A stretch of 64,000 nt of DNA from JANSYA01 sp965243385 (GCA_965243385.1 CBDEUV010000002.1:4526001-4590000), one strand, 5' to 3'; shown: positions 17,372-26,941, counted from the first letter of the stretch. Notes: generated by a model not told the origin, from the letters alone. Program-made: numbers and translations.

Positions 17372-20300
17372 ATGCGATTGCTGCAAAAATTCGCCGTAAG
17401 TCGTCCGGTGACGACTTCCATGTTCTTTCTCGGCCTGGTGTTGATGGGCTTGATTTCCTTTCGCGATCTGGAAGTCAATTTCCTGCCGGACCTGGAATTC
17501 CCGCGTTTGACGGTCGTTACGATCTATCCGCAGTCGTCTCCGGAAGAAGTCGAAAATCTGATTTCGAGTCCGATTACCGACGCGGTCGGCACGGTCAGCG
17601 GCATCGACCGCATCACTTCCGAATCGATCGAAGGCGTGTCTTTCGTTACAATACAGTTTTCCTGGGGCACGAACGTGGATTTCGCGGCCATGGAAGTGCG
17701 CGAAAAAGTCGACTTGATTCGGGGCATCTTGCCGGAGGACGCGAGTAAATCGGTCGTCACGAAATTCGATCCGTCTCAGGCGCCCTTTATGGAGCTCGCG
17801 TTTTTTCCCACGGGCATCAGCGAGCATCGCGATTTGCGCCACTTCTTAACGACGGAAGTAAAAGGCTATTTCGATCGCATCGACGGCGTCGCACTCGTAC
17901 AGTTCTCCGGCGGTTACGAAAAAGAGGTTCTGATCGACGTGGACCACGATCGCCTGGCGGCCCACCAGCTTTCGCTGCAGGAACTGGAAGACGCGATCAG
18001 CGCTTCGAATATCAACTATCCCGCCGGACACATCCCCATGGGCGGCATGGACGTCCTGATTCGAACGATCGGCGAGTACGCGAAGATCGACGATATCGGC
18101 CGCACCATCGTCAGTCGCGGACAATCGGGCGTGCCCATTCGACTTTCCGATATGGCTCAGATTACCGACGGCTATCGCGAGCGGACCGGCGTCGCGCGCT
18201 ACAACGGCCAGGAGTGCGTCATTGTTTCGGTCTACAAAGAAGCCGGCAAGAATACGGTTGAAGTCGCCGATCGGGTGAAAGGCGAATTCGACGTGATCCG
18301 CGAAACCTTCGGCGAGCAGGCCGATATGGCGGTAGTCTTTGATGAGTCGTTGTTTGTACGCGACTCCATCGACAGCCTGATTCAGGACCTGATCGTGGGC
18401 GGGATGCTCGCCTTTTGCGCGTTGATTCTGATTTTGCGCAATAGTTCGAGCCCGTTGATTCTGCTCACGGTTCTGCCGATTTCCATTATCACGACCTTCC
18501 TGTTCATGCATCTGCAGGGCCTGAGTTTGAATATGATGACTCTGGGCGGCCTGACGATGGGCATCGGCATCTTATTCGATGCGGGCAATGTTGTACTCGC
18601 GGCCATCGAACGTTATATCGGAGTGGGTATGTCGCCCCGGGACGCGGCCCTGCGGGGCGCGGCGGAAGTTTCCGGTTCAGTGACTTCCGCTGTACTCACG
18701 ACGATTATCATCTTTTTGCCGATTATCTTTCTCGAAGGGGTTGTAGGCGTCGTATTCGGTGAAATGGCGCTGACGGTGACCTATTCCAACGCGGTCAGCC
18801 TGATCGTCGCGCTGACTTTGATTCCCATGCTGTCCTCGTTACGCAGCGACCGCGGGCGCGACGGACGCGACGCGGGACCCGGCGGAATTTTCGAATCGCT
18901 TTTCTTTCGCCGGGTCGCGGCGTTCGAATTACGGCTGGACGAAGCCTATCGCAATCGACTGGCGAAAGCGCTGGAACGCCCCGCGCCGGTTTACGCGGCC
19001 GTATTCGTCGCGCTGCTGGGCGCCGGCGGGCTCTTATTTTTCGTCGAACGCGAATCGACCCCGCCGGTCGACAACGGCATATTCGAAATCAGCGTAAAAA
19101 ATATCAAAGGGTCGTCGCTGGAGTCCACGTCCGAGACGGTACGCCTGATCGAAGATATGCTGACTCGCGAATCTGAAATCAAACACGTTATTTCGCGCAT
19201 CGGTTACGACGAAGACGAATTGATGGCCCGTAAAGGCGGCGACGTGGGCACGCACCAGGCCACGATTCGCGTGGTGCTGGCGGAAGAACGCTCCGCGCCC
19301 ACCCGCGAAGTTGTGGCGCGCTTGCGCGACAGCATTCGGATTCGCGAAGATATTCGGGTGGACATTCATATGAGCGAAGACGTCCTCGGCAGCCTGCTGT
19401 CTCCGGACGCCCGCGCCGTAACCCTCGAACTGAGCGGTAACGATCTGGAAGTCCTGCGCGATATCGGCAACCGGGTTACCGACGATCTGGCCGATGTGCA
19501 GGGGCTGACGGACGTGAAGGCTTCGATGCAGGACCGGAGTCGCGAAATTCACGTCCGTTTCGACGGCGGCCGGATGGCGGTCTTCGATCTTTCGCACGAT
19601 TTTCTGGCCCGCTATTTTCGAACGGCGATCAAAGGATCCGTGGTGACCCGCTTGCGGGTGGCCGACGAAGAGATTAACGTGCGATTGCGCTTGCGCGAGT
19701 CGGATCGGCGATCGCGGAACGATCTGGATCGCATGCTGGTGAAATCGAACGAAGGCAAGAGCGTTTATATTTCCAGCTTCGCGTCGATTGAAGAAGAGAT
19801 GGGCTTCACCTCGGTGCTTCGATCGGGCCAGTCCCGCATCAACCGCATAACCGGCGAACTGACGGCGGAGGGCAATCGCAACGATGTCTTCGCGGGAGTA
19901 GAGGATTATATCACCCGGGTCCGTCTGCCGCCGGGATACAATATCAACTTCGCGGGCGAAAAAGAGGAAATCGAAAAGAATTTTCGCGAGCTGATGTTCG
20001 CCTTTTTGCTGGCGGCGCTTTTGATCTACATGGTGCTCGCGGCGCAATTCGAATCGCTCAAACTGCCGCTGGTGATGCTCGTGACGATTCCGCTCGTGAT
20101 GATCGGCATCACGCCGGCCCTGCTGCTTACGGGCAAGAGCCTGAATATCAGTTCTTTTACCGGGATCATCCTGCTGGTGGGCATCGTCGTCGATAACGCG
20201 GCGCTCTTTTATGAGTACGTCGAGATTCTCCAGCGGGAAGGAAAGTCGTTGCGAAACGCGGTGCTCGATTCCGGCGCGGTGGTTCTGCGCCCGATTCTGA

Positions 20301-20527
20301 TGAATAACGGCACGACGCTGCTCGGTTTATTACCCATCGCGCTGGAATTGGGTCAGGGCACGGAGTTTCAGTCTCCGATGGCCATCGCCGTGATCAGCGG
20401 GCTCTTAACTTCGGTTTTTCTATCGTTATTTCTGATTCCCATGTTGTTCTACGCGATCTTGCGAAAAGAACAGCGCGAAACCGGAAGCAATGTGCGCCAG
20501 TTTCCGCAGGCGGTTACGCGTGAATAA
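17372..20527 (+). CDS. RND efflux inner-membrane pump subunit A
   Basis: 1051 residues, the usual AcrB/MexB-superfamily length, with two repeats of six membrane helices and large periplasmic loops. The N-terminal helix (TSMFFLGLVLMGLISF) is followed by NFLPDLEFPRLTVVTIYP, the PN1 opening. In TM4 the proton-relay region reads GGLTMGIGILFDAGNVVLAAIE, keeping one of the two usual Asp residues. TM10 reads GIILLVGIVVDNAALFYEY, with Asp-Asn in place of the usual Lys-Asn. It follows the adaptor after 27 bases and overlaps the next pump gene. The likely job is proton-driven export, acting as the energised half of a heteromeric pump; substrate unknown. Confidence 0.92.
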   Translation: MRLLQKFAVSRPVTTSMFFLGLVLMGLISFRDLEVNFLPDLEFPRLTVVTIYPQSSPEEVENLISSPITDAVGTVSGIDRITSESIEGVSFVTIQFSWGTNVDFAAMEVREKVDLIRGILPEDASKSVVTKFDPSQAPFMELAFFPTGISEHRDLRHFLTTEVKGYFDRIDGVALVQFSGGYEKEVLIDVDHDRLAAHQLSLQELEDAISASNINYPAGHIPMGGMDVLIRTIGEYAKIDDIGRTIVSRGQSGVPIRLSDMAQITDGYRERTGVARYNGQECVIVSVYKEAGKNTVEVADRVKGEFDVIRETFGEQADMAVVFDESLFVRDSIDSLIQDLIVGGMLAFCALILILRNSSSPLILLTVLPISIITTFLFMHLQGLSLNMMTLGGLTMGIGILFDAGNVVLAAIERYIGVGMSPRDAALRGAAEVSGSVTSAVLTTIIIFLPIIFLEGVVGVVFGEMALTVTYSNAVSLIVALTLIPMLSSLRSDRGRDGRDAGPGGIFESLFFRRVAAFELRLDEAYRNRLAKALERPAPVYAAVFVALLGAGGLLFFVERESTPPVDNGIFEISVKNIKGSSLESTSETVRLIEDMLTRESEIKHVISRIGYDEDELMARKGGDVGTHQATIRVVLAEERSAPTREVVARLRDSIRIREDIRVDIHMSEDVLGSLLSPDARAVTLELSGNDLEVLRDIGNRVTDDLADVQGLTDVKASMQDRSREIHVRFDGGRMAVFDLSHDFLARYFRTAIKGSVVTRLRVADEEINVRLRLRESDRRSRNDLDRMLVKSNEGKSVYISSFASIEEEMGFTSVLRSGQSRINRITGELTAEGNRNDVFAGVEDYITRVRLPPGYNINFAGEKEEIEKNFRELMFAFLLAALLIYMVLAAQFESLKLPLVMLVTIPLVMIGITPALLLTGKSLNISSFTGIILLVGIVVDNAALFYEYVEILQREGKSLRNAVLDSGAVVLRPILMNNGTTLLGLLPIALELGQGTEFQSPMAIAVISGLLTSVFLSLFLIPMLFYAILRKEQRETGSNVRQFPQAVTRE

Positions 20528-23500
20528 ACCCTTTTCCGGCGGCCCCGGAGGACATTCAGGTCCGCCGGACGAGCATTCCGGTCCGGGATTCGTCGCCGCC
20601 TGCCGCGAAAAGCCGATCACTGTGTGGATGGGCATCGGCGGCCTGTTGATTCTCGGTTTCATCGCCGTGGCGCGCATTCCCGTGTCGCTCTTTCCGGTGA
20701 CGGCCTATCCCGGCCTGACCCTCGAAGTGGAATATTACGGCGTCACCCCCGATAAAATCGAAGAAGAAATCACCCGGCCCCTCGAACAGACCATTTCGAC
20801 GGTGGGCGGCATCGTGCAGATCTTCTCCGTTTCCGAAGAGGGCAAATCGCGCATCAATATTGAATTTGAACGCGACGCCGATCTGGATTTGAAGTCCCTG
20901 GAAATTCGCGAGCGAGTCGACCTGGTCGCGTCGGGCTTCCCGCGCGAAGTGCAAAAGCCGACTCTATTGCGTTATGATCCCGACCAGCGCCCGGTGCTGA
21001 TCGTCGTACTCGAAAGTGACAGCCAGGACCTGGAAGAGCTGCGCGAAATCGCCGACCGCGAAGTGAAAAAAGCCTTCGAAGGCATCGAAGGCGTGAGCGA
21101 TATCATGGTGGCCGGCGGCCGCATTCGGGAAATCCTCGTCGACTGCGATCTACAGGCGCTGGACGCTCACGGCATTACCATGAATCAGATCATGGGCTTG
21201 CTGCAGGCGCACAACGTGAATCTGGCGGTGGGGCGTATCGACCAGGACGGCGGACGATTGCCCGTATATTTCAAAGGGCGTTACGACGGCCTGCGACCCA
21301 TTCGCCGCCTGACTCTGGATTCGCCGAAGTCCGGCGGCACGGTGCGTCTGGAGGACGTGGCTCGCGTGGATTACGCCTATCGCGAACAGGACTCGGCCTC
21401 GCGTCTCAACGGCGAAGAGCGGGTCAGCGTCTATATTCACAAATCGTCGACGGCCAATTTGTTACAGATTGCGGATGATGTGGCGGTCGAATTAGAAGAG
21501 CTACGCAAAAGCGATCTGAAATTTCTGGTGATCTACAATCAGTCCGAGATCATTCGAAGGGCCGTGCGCAATATATTGATGGCCGGGACCGCGGGGACGG
21601 CGCTCTGCTTCGCGGCGCTCCTGCTGCTTGGATTTCCCGCGCGGATCGGGATCTTTATGGTGCTCGCCATTCCCGCTTCGCTCACAGTCTGTTCGTTTTT
21701 GATGTTTTTGCTGGGTTATGACTACAATCTGGTTTCGATGACGGGTATGCTGTTGAGCGCCGGCATTTCGCTTCTCTTTCTGGTGCTTTTGATCTCCGTC
21801 GCGCGAAATCATCGCGACGCCGTAGCCGTCGAAAACCTGGCCGGCGAAATCGTCGCCGGGATTTTATTATTCGCGGCGGTGTTTGCGCCGCTGGTCTTCG
21901 CTGCACCGGAGATGCGATTGATCTATGGCGGCCTGGCGATCGCGATCCTGTTTTCAATCAGCGCCGTCGCGCTTTTCGGTTTTACGATTCTACCCGTGAG
22001 CTTCGCTTTTCTGAACCGCAGTTCCACCGGCGAAAACGTATATATCGCACGCCTGTCGCGATTCGCGCCGCCCGCGCTGCATTCCGGGCTGTCGGGCTTG
22101 CGCGCCCGTTTGCCGACCGTCAGGGGTGCTTTCCATCACCTCATTCATCGCAGCCTTCCGGGATTCGCACTGCGTCTGGCGCGCTCCGTACTCTCGGATC
22201 CGCGCCGCTGGCTCATGCGGTATGGCGCGTTTTTATTGCTGGGTCTCATCGCCTATCAATGCTCCCGACAGGAGTTCATGAATCCTTTAGAGGAACGCCA
22301 GGTCACCGGCCGCGTGGAGTTTCCGTCCGGGACATCTTTCGAGACGACGAATACGACCGCGCAGGAAGTTGAGAATAAACTGGCGGCGGCCTCGGGGGTG
22401 AAACAGATTACGAGTCGCATCGAAGCTTCCCAGGCTACGTTAACGATTGAACTCGAAGAGGGCGTGGATCCTTCCGAAGAATATCTGGACTATCTGGAGA
22501 CCACGGCCGGCGATCTGGAGCCGGCCTTCGTTTATTTCGACGCGGGATCCGGCGCCGGCATGACGGGCGAAATGTCGGTCGACGTTTTGGGCGAAGAACT
22601 CCCGGAATTGGATCGAATCACCAAAGAGATCGCCGGGCGGGCCGCGAAGCTCGACGGCGTGAACAGTATGGTGTTGCGATACAAGCCGCCGCGTCCGGAG
22701 GCCCGCATTATAATCGATCGTTCTAAAGCGGAGACTGCCGGAATCAGTCCGGATCGGGTCGGGCGGCTGGTACGCTTCGGAATTCAGGGCGGTGTGGCCA
22801 CGAAATATCTGGAACGCAATCGTGAACTTGATGTTCGCATTCGTTTTAAGGACGTTTTTCGTCGCAATCTGGAAGATATCAAAGCGTACGGATTTAAAAA
22901 CAACTCCGGACGTTATGTGCCGCTACCCGAAATCGCGCGGGTCAATATGGGCGAGGCGCCCGTGAAGATCTATCGCAAGAATAAAAAACGAACGCTCAGT
23001 TTTTCGCTGCGCTTCGGGGACATCGACCAATCGGAATTGATCGCGGATCTGGAGGCGCTCCTGGCGGGCATACGTTTACCGGAAAATTATCGTACGGAAT
23101 TCGGCAAAGGCCTGAAGGATCTGTTGGAAACCCAGGAGCGCTTTACGTACATCATGTTGTTCTCGTTATTGTTGGGTTATTTCGTGCTCGCTTCGTACAG
23201 TGAGTCGCTGGTGCGGCCGTTTTTGATCGCGATCACTGTGCCGCCGCCTGTGGTGCTGGTATTGTTGTTCCTGTACGTCTTCGATTATTCCATATCGATC
23301 CCGGTGTACATCGGGCTGATTCTGCTGGGCGGCATCATCACGATTCAAACGCTGTATCTGCTAAAGTCGTACGCCTCCCCGGGCTCCGGACCCGGAAATT
23401 CGCAGAGCGCCTTCGTGCGGGCCGTGCGCTTGCGGTCGCAGATCGTGCCGGTATTGCAGGCGAATGTAGCCATTCTCTTTTTGTTTTTACCGCTCTTGCT

Positions 23501-23681
23501 GGTTTTCGGCGAAGGGGCCACCCTTCTGCGCGGCATCGCGATCACCATTCTGGTCGGAATCGCCAGCTCCTCGGTGACGACTCTGGCGGGGACCATCCTG
23601 ATTCACGCTCTGGAAATCGACCCCGAAGCCAGATTGACTCGCTGGCTGGATCTGCGCGGACATCTACGCTCGATTTTTTGA
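20520..23681 (+). CDS. RND efflux inner-membrane pump subunit B, proton-relay residues missing
   Basis: About 1053 residues from the GTG at 20520, which has AGGCGG at 20508-20513 and overlaps the end of subunit A; an ATG at 20490 is an alternative. It shares the RND layout: MGIGGLLILGFIAVARIPVSL, then DKIEEEITRPLEQTISTVGG, and two six-helix blocks. TM4, where pump subunits carry Asp pairs, reads SMTGMLLSAGISLLFLVLLI with no acidic residue. TM10 likewise has no Lys or Asn. The subunit therefore probably cannot relay protons itself. In known heteromeric RND pumps such as MdtBC one partner can have a specialised role, which would fit here. The N-terminus carries a short Gly/Pro/His-rich stretch (GGPGGHSGPPDEHSGPG). 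Confidence 0.9.
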   Translation: MNKPFSGGPGGHSGPPDEHSGPGFVAACREKPITVWMGIGGLLILGFIAVARIPVSLFPVTAYPGLTLEVEYYGVTPDKIEEEITRPLEQTISTVGGIVQIFSVSEEGKSRINIEFERDADLDLKSLEIRERVDLVASGFPREVQKPTLLRYDPDQRPVLIVVLESDSQDLEELREIADREVKKAFEGIEGVSDIMVAGGRIREILVDCDLQALDAHGITMNQIMGLLQAHNVNLAVGRIDQDGGRLPVYFKGRYDGLRPIRRLTLDSPKSGGTVRLEDVARVDYAYREQDSASRLNGEERVSVYIHKSSTANLLQIADDVAVELEELRKSDLKFLVIYNQSEIIRRAVRNILMAGTAGTALCFAALLLLGFPARIGIFMVLAIPASLTVCSFLMFLLGYDYNLVSMTGMLLSAGISLLFLVLLISVARNHRDAVAVENLAGEIVAGILLFAAVFAPLVFAAPEMRLIYGGLAIAILFSISAVALFGFTILPVSFAFLNRSSTGENVYIARLSRFAPPALHSGLSGLRARLPTVRGAFHHLIHRSLPGFALRLARSVLSDPRRWLMRYGAFLLLGLIAYQCSRQEFMNPLEERQVTGRVEFPSGTSFETTNTTAQEVENKLAAASGVKQITSRIEASQATLTIELEEGVDPSEEYLDYLETTAGDLEPAFVYFDAGSGAGMTGEMSVDVLGEELPELDRITKEIAGRAAKLDGVNSMVLRYKPPRPEARIIIDRSKAETAGISPDRVGRLVRFGIQGGVATKYLERNRELDVRIRFKDVFRRNLEDIKAYGFKNNSGRYVPLPEIARVNMGEAPVKIYRKNKKRTLSFSLRFGDIDQSELIADLEALLAGIRLPENYRTEFGKGLKDLLETQERFTYIMLFSLLLGYFVLASYSESLVRPFLIAITVPPPVVLVLLFLYVFDYSISIPVYIGLILLGGIITIQTLYLLKSYASPGSGPGNSQSAFVRAVRLRSQIVPVLQANVAILFLFLPLLLVFGEGATLLRGIAITILVGIASSSVTTLAGTILIHALEIDPEARLTRWLDLRGHLRSIF

Positions 23682-23741
23682 TTTACGTTGTCCGCTTCGC
23701 GACCGCTTAATCGTCTTAAGAACGGACGACCGGTTCAGCCT

Positions 23742-25061
23742 ATGGATCACGAAGCTTCAATAGACCAGGTTGTGGACGATTTCTTTCGCCGAAAATCGGC
23801 GGAGGTCGTATCGGTTCTGACCCGTATGTACGGTCCGGAGAATCTGGAGCTGGCCGAAAACGCGCTGCAGGAGGCGTTGATCAAAGCCCTGAAGAGCTGG
23901 CCGTACCAGGGACCGCCGGAAAACCCGGGAGGATGGATTTTCCGCGTGGCCCGAAATTCCATGGTCGACGTTCTGCGTCGCGATCGTATCTATACGGAGT
24001 CCGCCGGGGATTCTTTCGAAGCGAGCTTCGATTTACCAGGAGCGCGTTCCGCTCCCGCCGCGTTTCGGTCGGCGGACCGCGATCGAAGCGATCCGGCGCA
24101 GGCCTTCGACGAATCCGCGATTGAAGATGATCTCCTGAAGATGATGTTCGTCTGCTGTCATCCCGATTTACCGCGGCTTTCGCGTATTGTTCTGACCATG
24201 AAAACTCTGTGCGGCTTGAACTACGCCGAAATCGGCCGGGCGATACTGAAAAGCGAAGCGGCCGTACAGAAAATTACGGTACGAGCGCGAGCGCGGATCA
24301 AAGAACGGGTGAAGCTTTATCTATTCGAGTTCCCGGAAATCGGCGAGTTGCGCGAACGGTTGGACGCCGTCTTAAGCGTTTTGTATTTAATGTTTAACGA
24401 AGGTTATAGCGCGACCGCCGGCGAAGATCTGGTACGCCACAATTTGTGTTTCGACGCCATTCGGATGGTTTCGGCGATTCAGCGCAGTAATATCGGTCGA
24501 TACTCGCAGGTCGACGCGCTGCTCGCGCTGATGCTTTTCCAGGCTTCCCGGGGAGCCGCGCGTCTGGACTCGCATGGCGCCCCCGTCCCCCTGGCGGAAC
24601 AGGATCGCGGTCTGTGGGATCGCGGCTTGATTGAACGCGGTATGGAGAATCTGGAGAAATCCATGAATGGGCGCGAAGTCTCGGCCTACCATCTGCAGGC
24701 CGGCATCGCCGCCTGCCACGCCATGGCCCCCGATTTCGAGGCGACGGACTGGGAGCGCATCCTGAGTTTGTACGATCAGCTCTTAGAAGAGACCCACTCG
24801 CCGGTTGTCGCTCTGAATCGGGCGGTCGCTCTGTCTTATAGCGCCGGACCGGAGGCCGCGCTTGCCGTGCTCGAGGGCCTGGAGTCGAACGAGTACCTGC
24901 AGGAGTACCATCTGTTTTCGGCCATCGCGGCCGATCTTTACCGGCGCCTGGAACGATTTCCGGAAGCGAAGATCCACTACGAACGCGCGTTAGAGCGTTC
25001 GCGGGCCGCCGGCGAACAGCGCTTCTTGCGCGGCCGCATTGCGGAGTGTTCGTTTGATTGA
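23742..25061 (+). CDS. ECF-type sigma factor with long C-terminal domain (ECF42-like)
   Basis: 439 residues from the ATG at 23742; a TTG at 23688 in the same frame would add 18 residues. The N-terminal half carries sigma-70 region 2 (ENLELAENALQEALIKALKSW then NPGGWIFRVARNSMVDVLRRD) and region 4 (MKTLCGLNYAEIGRAILKSEAAVQKI). The C-terminal ~200 residues form an alpha-helical, TPR-like extension (for example HSPVVALNRAVALSYSAG and FSAIAADLYRRLERFPEAKIHYERAL). This architecture and the adjacent DGPF/YCII genes are the hallmark of ECF42 sigma factors, which use the C-terminal extension for regulation instead of an anti-sigma factor. It directs transcription of unknown targets, possibly including its own operon. 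Confidence 0.88.
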   Translation: MDHEASIDQVVDDFFRRKSAEVVSVLTRMYGPENLELAENALQEALIKALKSWPYQGPPENPGGWIFRVARNSMVDVLRRDRIYTESAGDSFEASFDLPGARSAPAAFRSADRDRSDPAQAFDESAIEDDLLKMMFVCCHPDLPRLSRIVLTMKTLCGLNYAEIGRAILKSEAAVQKITVRARARIKERVKLYLFEFPEIGELRERLDAVLSVLYLMFNEGYSATAGEDLVRHNLCFDAIRMVSAIQRSNIGRYSQVDALLALMLFQASRGAARLDSHGAPVPLAEQDRGLWDRGLIERGMENLEKSMNGREVSAYHLQAGIAACHAMAPDFEATDWERILSLYDQLLEETHSPVVALNRAVALSYSAGPEAALAVLEGLESNEYLQEYHLFSAIAADLYRRLERFPEAKIHYERALERSRAAGEQRFLRGRIAECSFD

Positions 25062-25170
25062 AAGGAGTCGGGATGCTGTTTTTCTCGGAAATCCGCGATT
25101 TTTTTGGGAGAATTCGACTGAATGTGTCTGATTGGACGCCGGCCGATCGTCTTTCAAAAGGAGTACCAGA

Positions 25171-25530
25171 ATGAAAGAGTTTATCTATCTATTACGTGAT
25201 CATGGCCTGGAGTCGCGCAAAAACCCGGAACTGCACGCGGACATCGTAAGTCGTTTCGCCGATTGGACCCGGTCGCTGCGGGATTCCGGCGCCTTTCGTG
25301 CGGCGGCGCAGCTCACGGAAGACGGCGGCAGTACCGCCCGCAAGCGCGACGGCGAGCCGGTGATTGACGGGCCGTTTTCGGAAACCAAAGAGATCATCGC
25401 CGGATTTTATCATATCGTCGCCCGGGATCTGGAAGAAGCGAGTCGCATCGCCGCCGGCTGTCCATTGATCGCTTTCGGCGGGAGCATCGAAGTGCGGGAA
25501 ATCCTGAACGGCGACGGAGATTGCGGGTGA
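25171..25530 (+). CDS. DGPF/YCII-family protein
   Basis: 119 residues from the ATG at 25171, preceded by a good AAAGGAG at 25157-25163; an upstream start at 25132 lacks this support. It has the typical YCII ferredoxin-like fold, opening MKEFIYLLRD, with the DGPF motif (VIDGPFSETKEIIAGFYHI) and the closing AAGCPLIAFGGSIEVREI. Such proteins are usually encoded next to ECF42 sigma factors and are thought to take part in their signalling, though the biochemical role is not settled. Its stop overlaps the start of the next paralogue by four bases (GTGA). Confidence 0.88.
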   Translation: MKEFIYLLRDHGLESRKNPELHADIVSRFADWTRSLRDSGAFRAAAQLTEDGGSTARKRDGEPVIDGPFSETKEIIAGFYHIVARDLEEASRIAAGCPLIAFGGSIEVREILNGDGDCG

Positions 25531-26003
25531 ATATTTATCTTTTATTGCTGCGCGAAGGCGATGAGGAATACGAAAAGCTTTCGCCGCGAAACATCGAAGA
25601 ACTGATGAAGCGTTATTTCGAGTGGACCGCGAAATTGCGCGAGGCCGGGGCTTACATCAGCTGCCTTAAGCTGAACGAAGCCTCGGGCCTGGTGGCGCGT
25701 CGTCCCGCGGGGGAGCTCGCAGACGGCTCCGCGGTACGCGAAACCGAGATCATCGAAGCGGGCGCTTGCGTCGGCGAAGCGAACGCCGTGGCGGGTGTTT
25801 TTCTGATCCGCGCCGCCGACGAAAGAGAAGCCCAATCCCTCGCCGCCGGCTGTCCGATTCTGGAATACGGCGGCAGCGCCGAGATTCGAGAGGTCTTTTC
25901 GTTATTCGATTCGGTTCGCCCGGAGTCTTCGGGCGAAGAGACTTTGGGCGAAAAGACTTCCGGCGATAAGCTTCGCGCGAATGAGCCATTCGTCGATCGC
26001 TGA
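25527..26003 (+). CDS. Second YCII-like protein, DGPF motif altered
   Basis: A paralogue of the preceding gene. The GTG at 25527, with GGAGA at 25516-25520, overlaps the previous stop (GTGA), giving 158 residues. It keeps the opening (NIYLLLLREGDEEYEKL), the Glu-Ile-Ile-Glu-Ala segment (ETEIIEAG) and the closing AAGCPILEYGGSAEIREVF. However, DGPF has become DGSA. A 30-residue charged tail (SSGEETLGEKTSGDK) is extra. Since the DGPF motif is the family's hallmark, this copy may be a non-catalytic partner of the first. Confidence 0.75.
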   Translation: MNIYLLLLREGDEEYEKLSPRNIEELMKRYFEWTAKLREAGAYISCLKLNEASGLVARRPAGELADGSAVRETEIIEAGACVGEANAVAGVFLIRAADEREAQSLAAGCPILEYGGSAEIREVFSLFDSVRPESSGEETLGEKTSGDKLRANEPFVDR

Positions 26004-26067
26004 ATTTTTTTCGAATAGCTTCAATATTTTTCGCACAGACTGTCTAATTTCGCGCATCGCGTTCGTT

Positions 26068-26091
26068 CTCAGGATACCAATCCATCCTGAG
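26068..26091 (+). promoter_or_regulatory. Hairpin next to the ribosome-binding site of the LolA-like gene
   Basis: CTCAGGAT (26068-26075) and ATCCTGAG (26084-26091) are perfect inverted copies with an 8-base loop. The right arm overlaps the start of AGGAG (26090-26094) that serves the ATG at 26102. A smaller AGAC-T-GTCT palindrome lies at 26037-26045. The pair could be an operator or a structure that limits ribosome access. Confidence 0.4.
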
Positions 26092-26101
26092 GAGAGAACA
26101 G

Positions 26102-26920
26102 ATGCGAGTACCAACTCGAAACACCCTACTAAAATCCGGGATCGCGGCCATGGCGTGCTGCACCATTCTGCTGGCCGATTCCGGCATCGCGCTGCGCGCC
26201 GAGGCGCAAAACCGCGGTCTGGAAATCGCGAAAGAAGCGGATCGCCGGGACAGCGGCTGGCAGGACTATCAAACGTCGATGACCATGGTTCTGCGCAATC
26301 GCTTCGGTCAGGAAAGTTCGCGGGCGATGAAAGTCAAAGGCATGGAAATGCCCGCCGACGGCGATCGCACCCTGACCGTCTTTCAGAGTCCCGGCGACGT
26401 GAAGGGCACCGCGTTCTTAAGTTTTACGCATAAGACCGGGCCCGACGATCAGTGGCTGTATCTGCCGTCGGTCAAGCGCGTGAAGCGCATCGCTTCGAAG
26501 AATAAGTCGGGCCCCTTTATGGGCAGCGAATTCGCGTACGAAGATATCAGCACCCAGGAGATCGAAAAATATTCGTATCGCTTTTTAGGCGAAAGCGCCG
26601 TGAACGATACGCCCTGTTATTCGATCGAACGCATTCCGGTCAGTTCCGAATCCGGCTATAGCAAGCAGATCGCGCATTTCGATCGCGAGCACTATCGGCC
26701 CCAGAAAGTCGAATACTTCGATCGCAAGGGCGCGCCCCTTAAGACTCTGAGCTACGAGGGCTATCGCCAGTATCGCGGAAAATTCTGGCGAGCGCAACGC
26801 ATGCGCATGGTCAACCACCAGACCGGCAAGAGTACGGAACTGCTCTGGGGCGAGTATCGTTTTCGCGTGGGACTCACGGCGCGGCAATTCGATCGGAACA
26901 GCCTGCGCCGGGCGCGCTGA
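26102..26920 (+). CDS. Outer-membrane lipoprotein-sorting-like (LolA-fold) protein
   Basis: 272 residues with AGGAG at 26090-26094 before the ATG. The N-terminus (KSGIAAMACCTILLADSGIALRA) is a signal peptide. The mature protein matches the LolA/MucB-like 'outer-membrane lipoprotein-sorting protein' family found with MMPL pumps. Characteristic runs are DQWLYLPSVKRVKRIASKNK, GSEFAYEDIS and YSIERIPVS. Such proteins bind lipid or lipoprotein cargo in a half-barrel. The next gene is a probable beta-barrel protein and the one after that an MMPL pump, a conserved trio likely moving lipidic material across the envelope. Confidence 0.85.
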   Translation: MRVPTRNTLLKSGIAAMACCTILLADSGIALRAEAQNRGLEIAKEADRRDSGWQDYQTSMTMVLRNRFGQESSRAMKVKGMEMPADGDRTLTVFQSPGDVKGTAFLSFTHKTGPDDQWLYLPSVKRVKRIASKNKSGPFMGSEFAYEDISTQEIEKYSYRFLGESAVNDTPCYSIERIPVSSESGYSKQIAHFDREHYRPQKVEYFDRKGAPLKTLSYEGYRQYRGKFWRAQRMRMVNHQTGKSTELLWGEYRFRVGLTARQFDRNSLRRAR

Positions 26921-26941
26921 TTTCAAGAGCGAGTTCATTTC

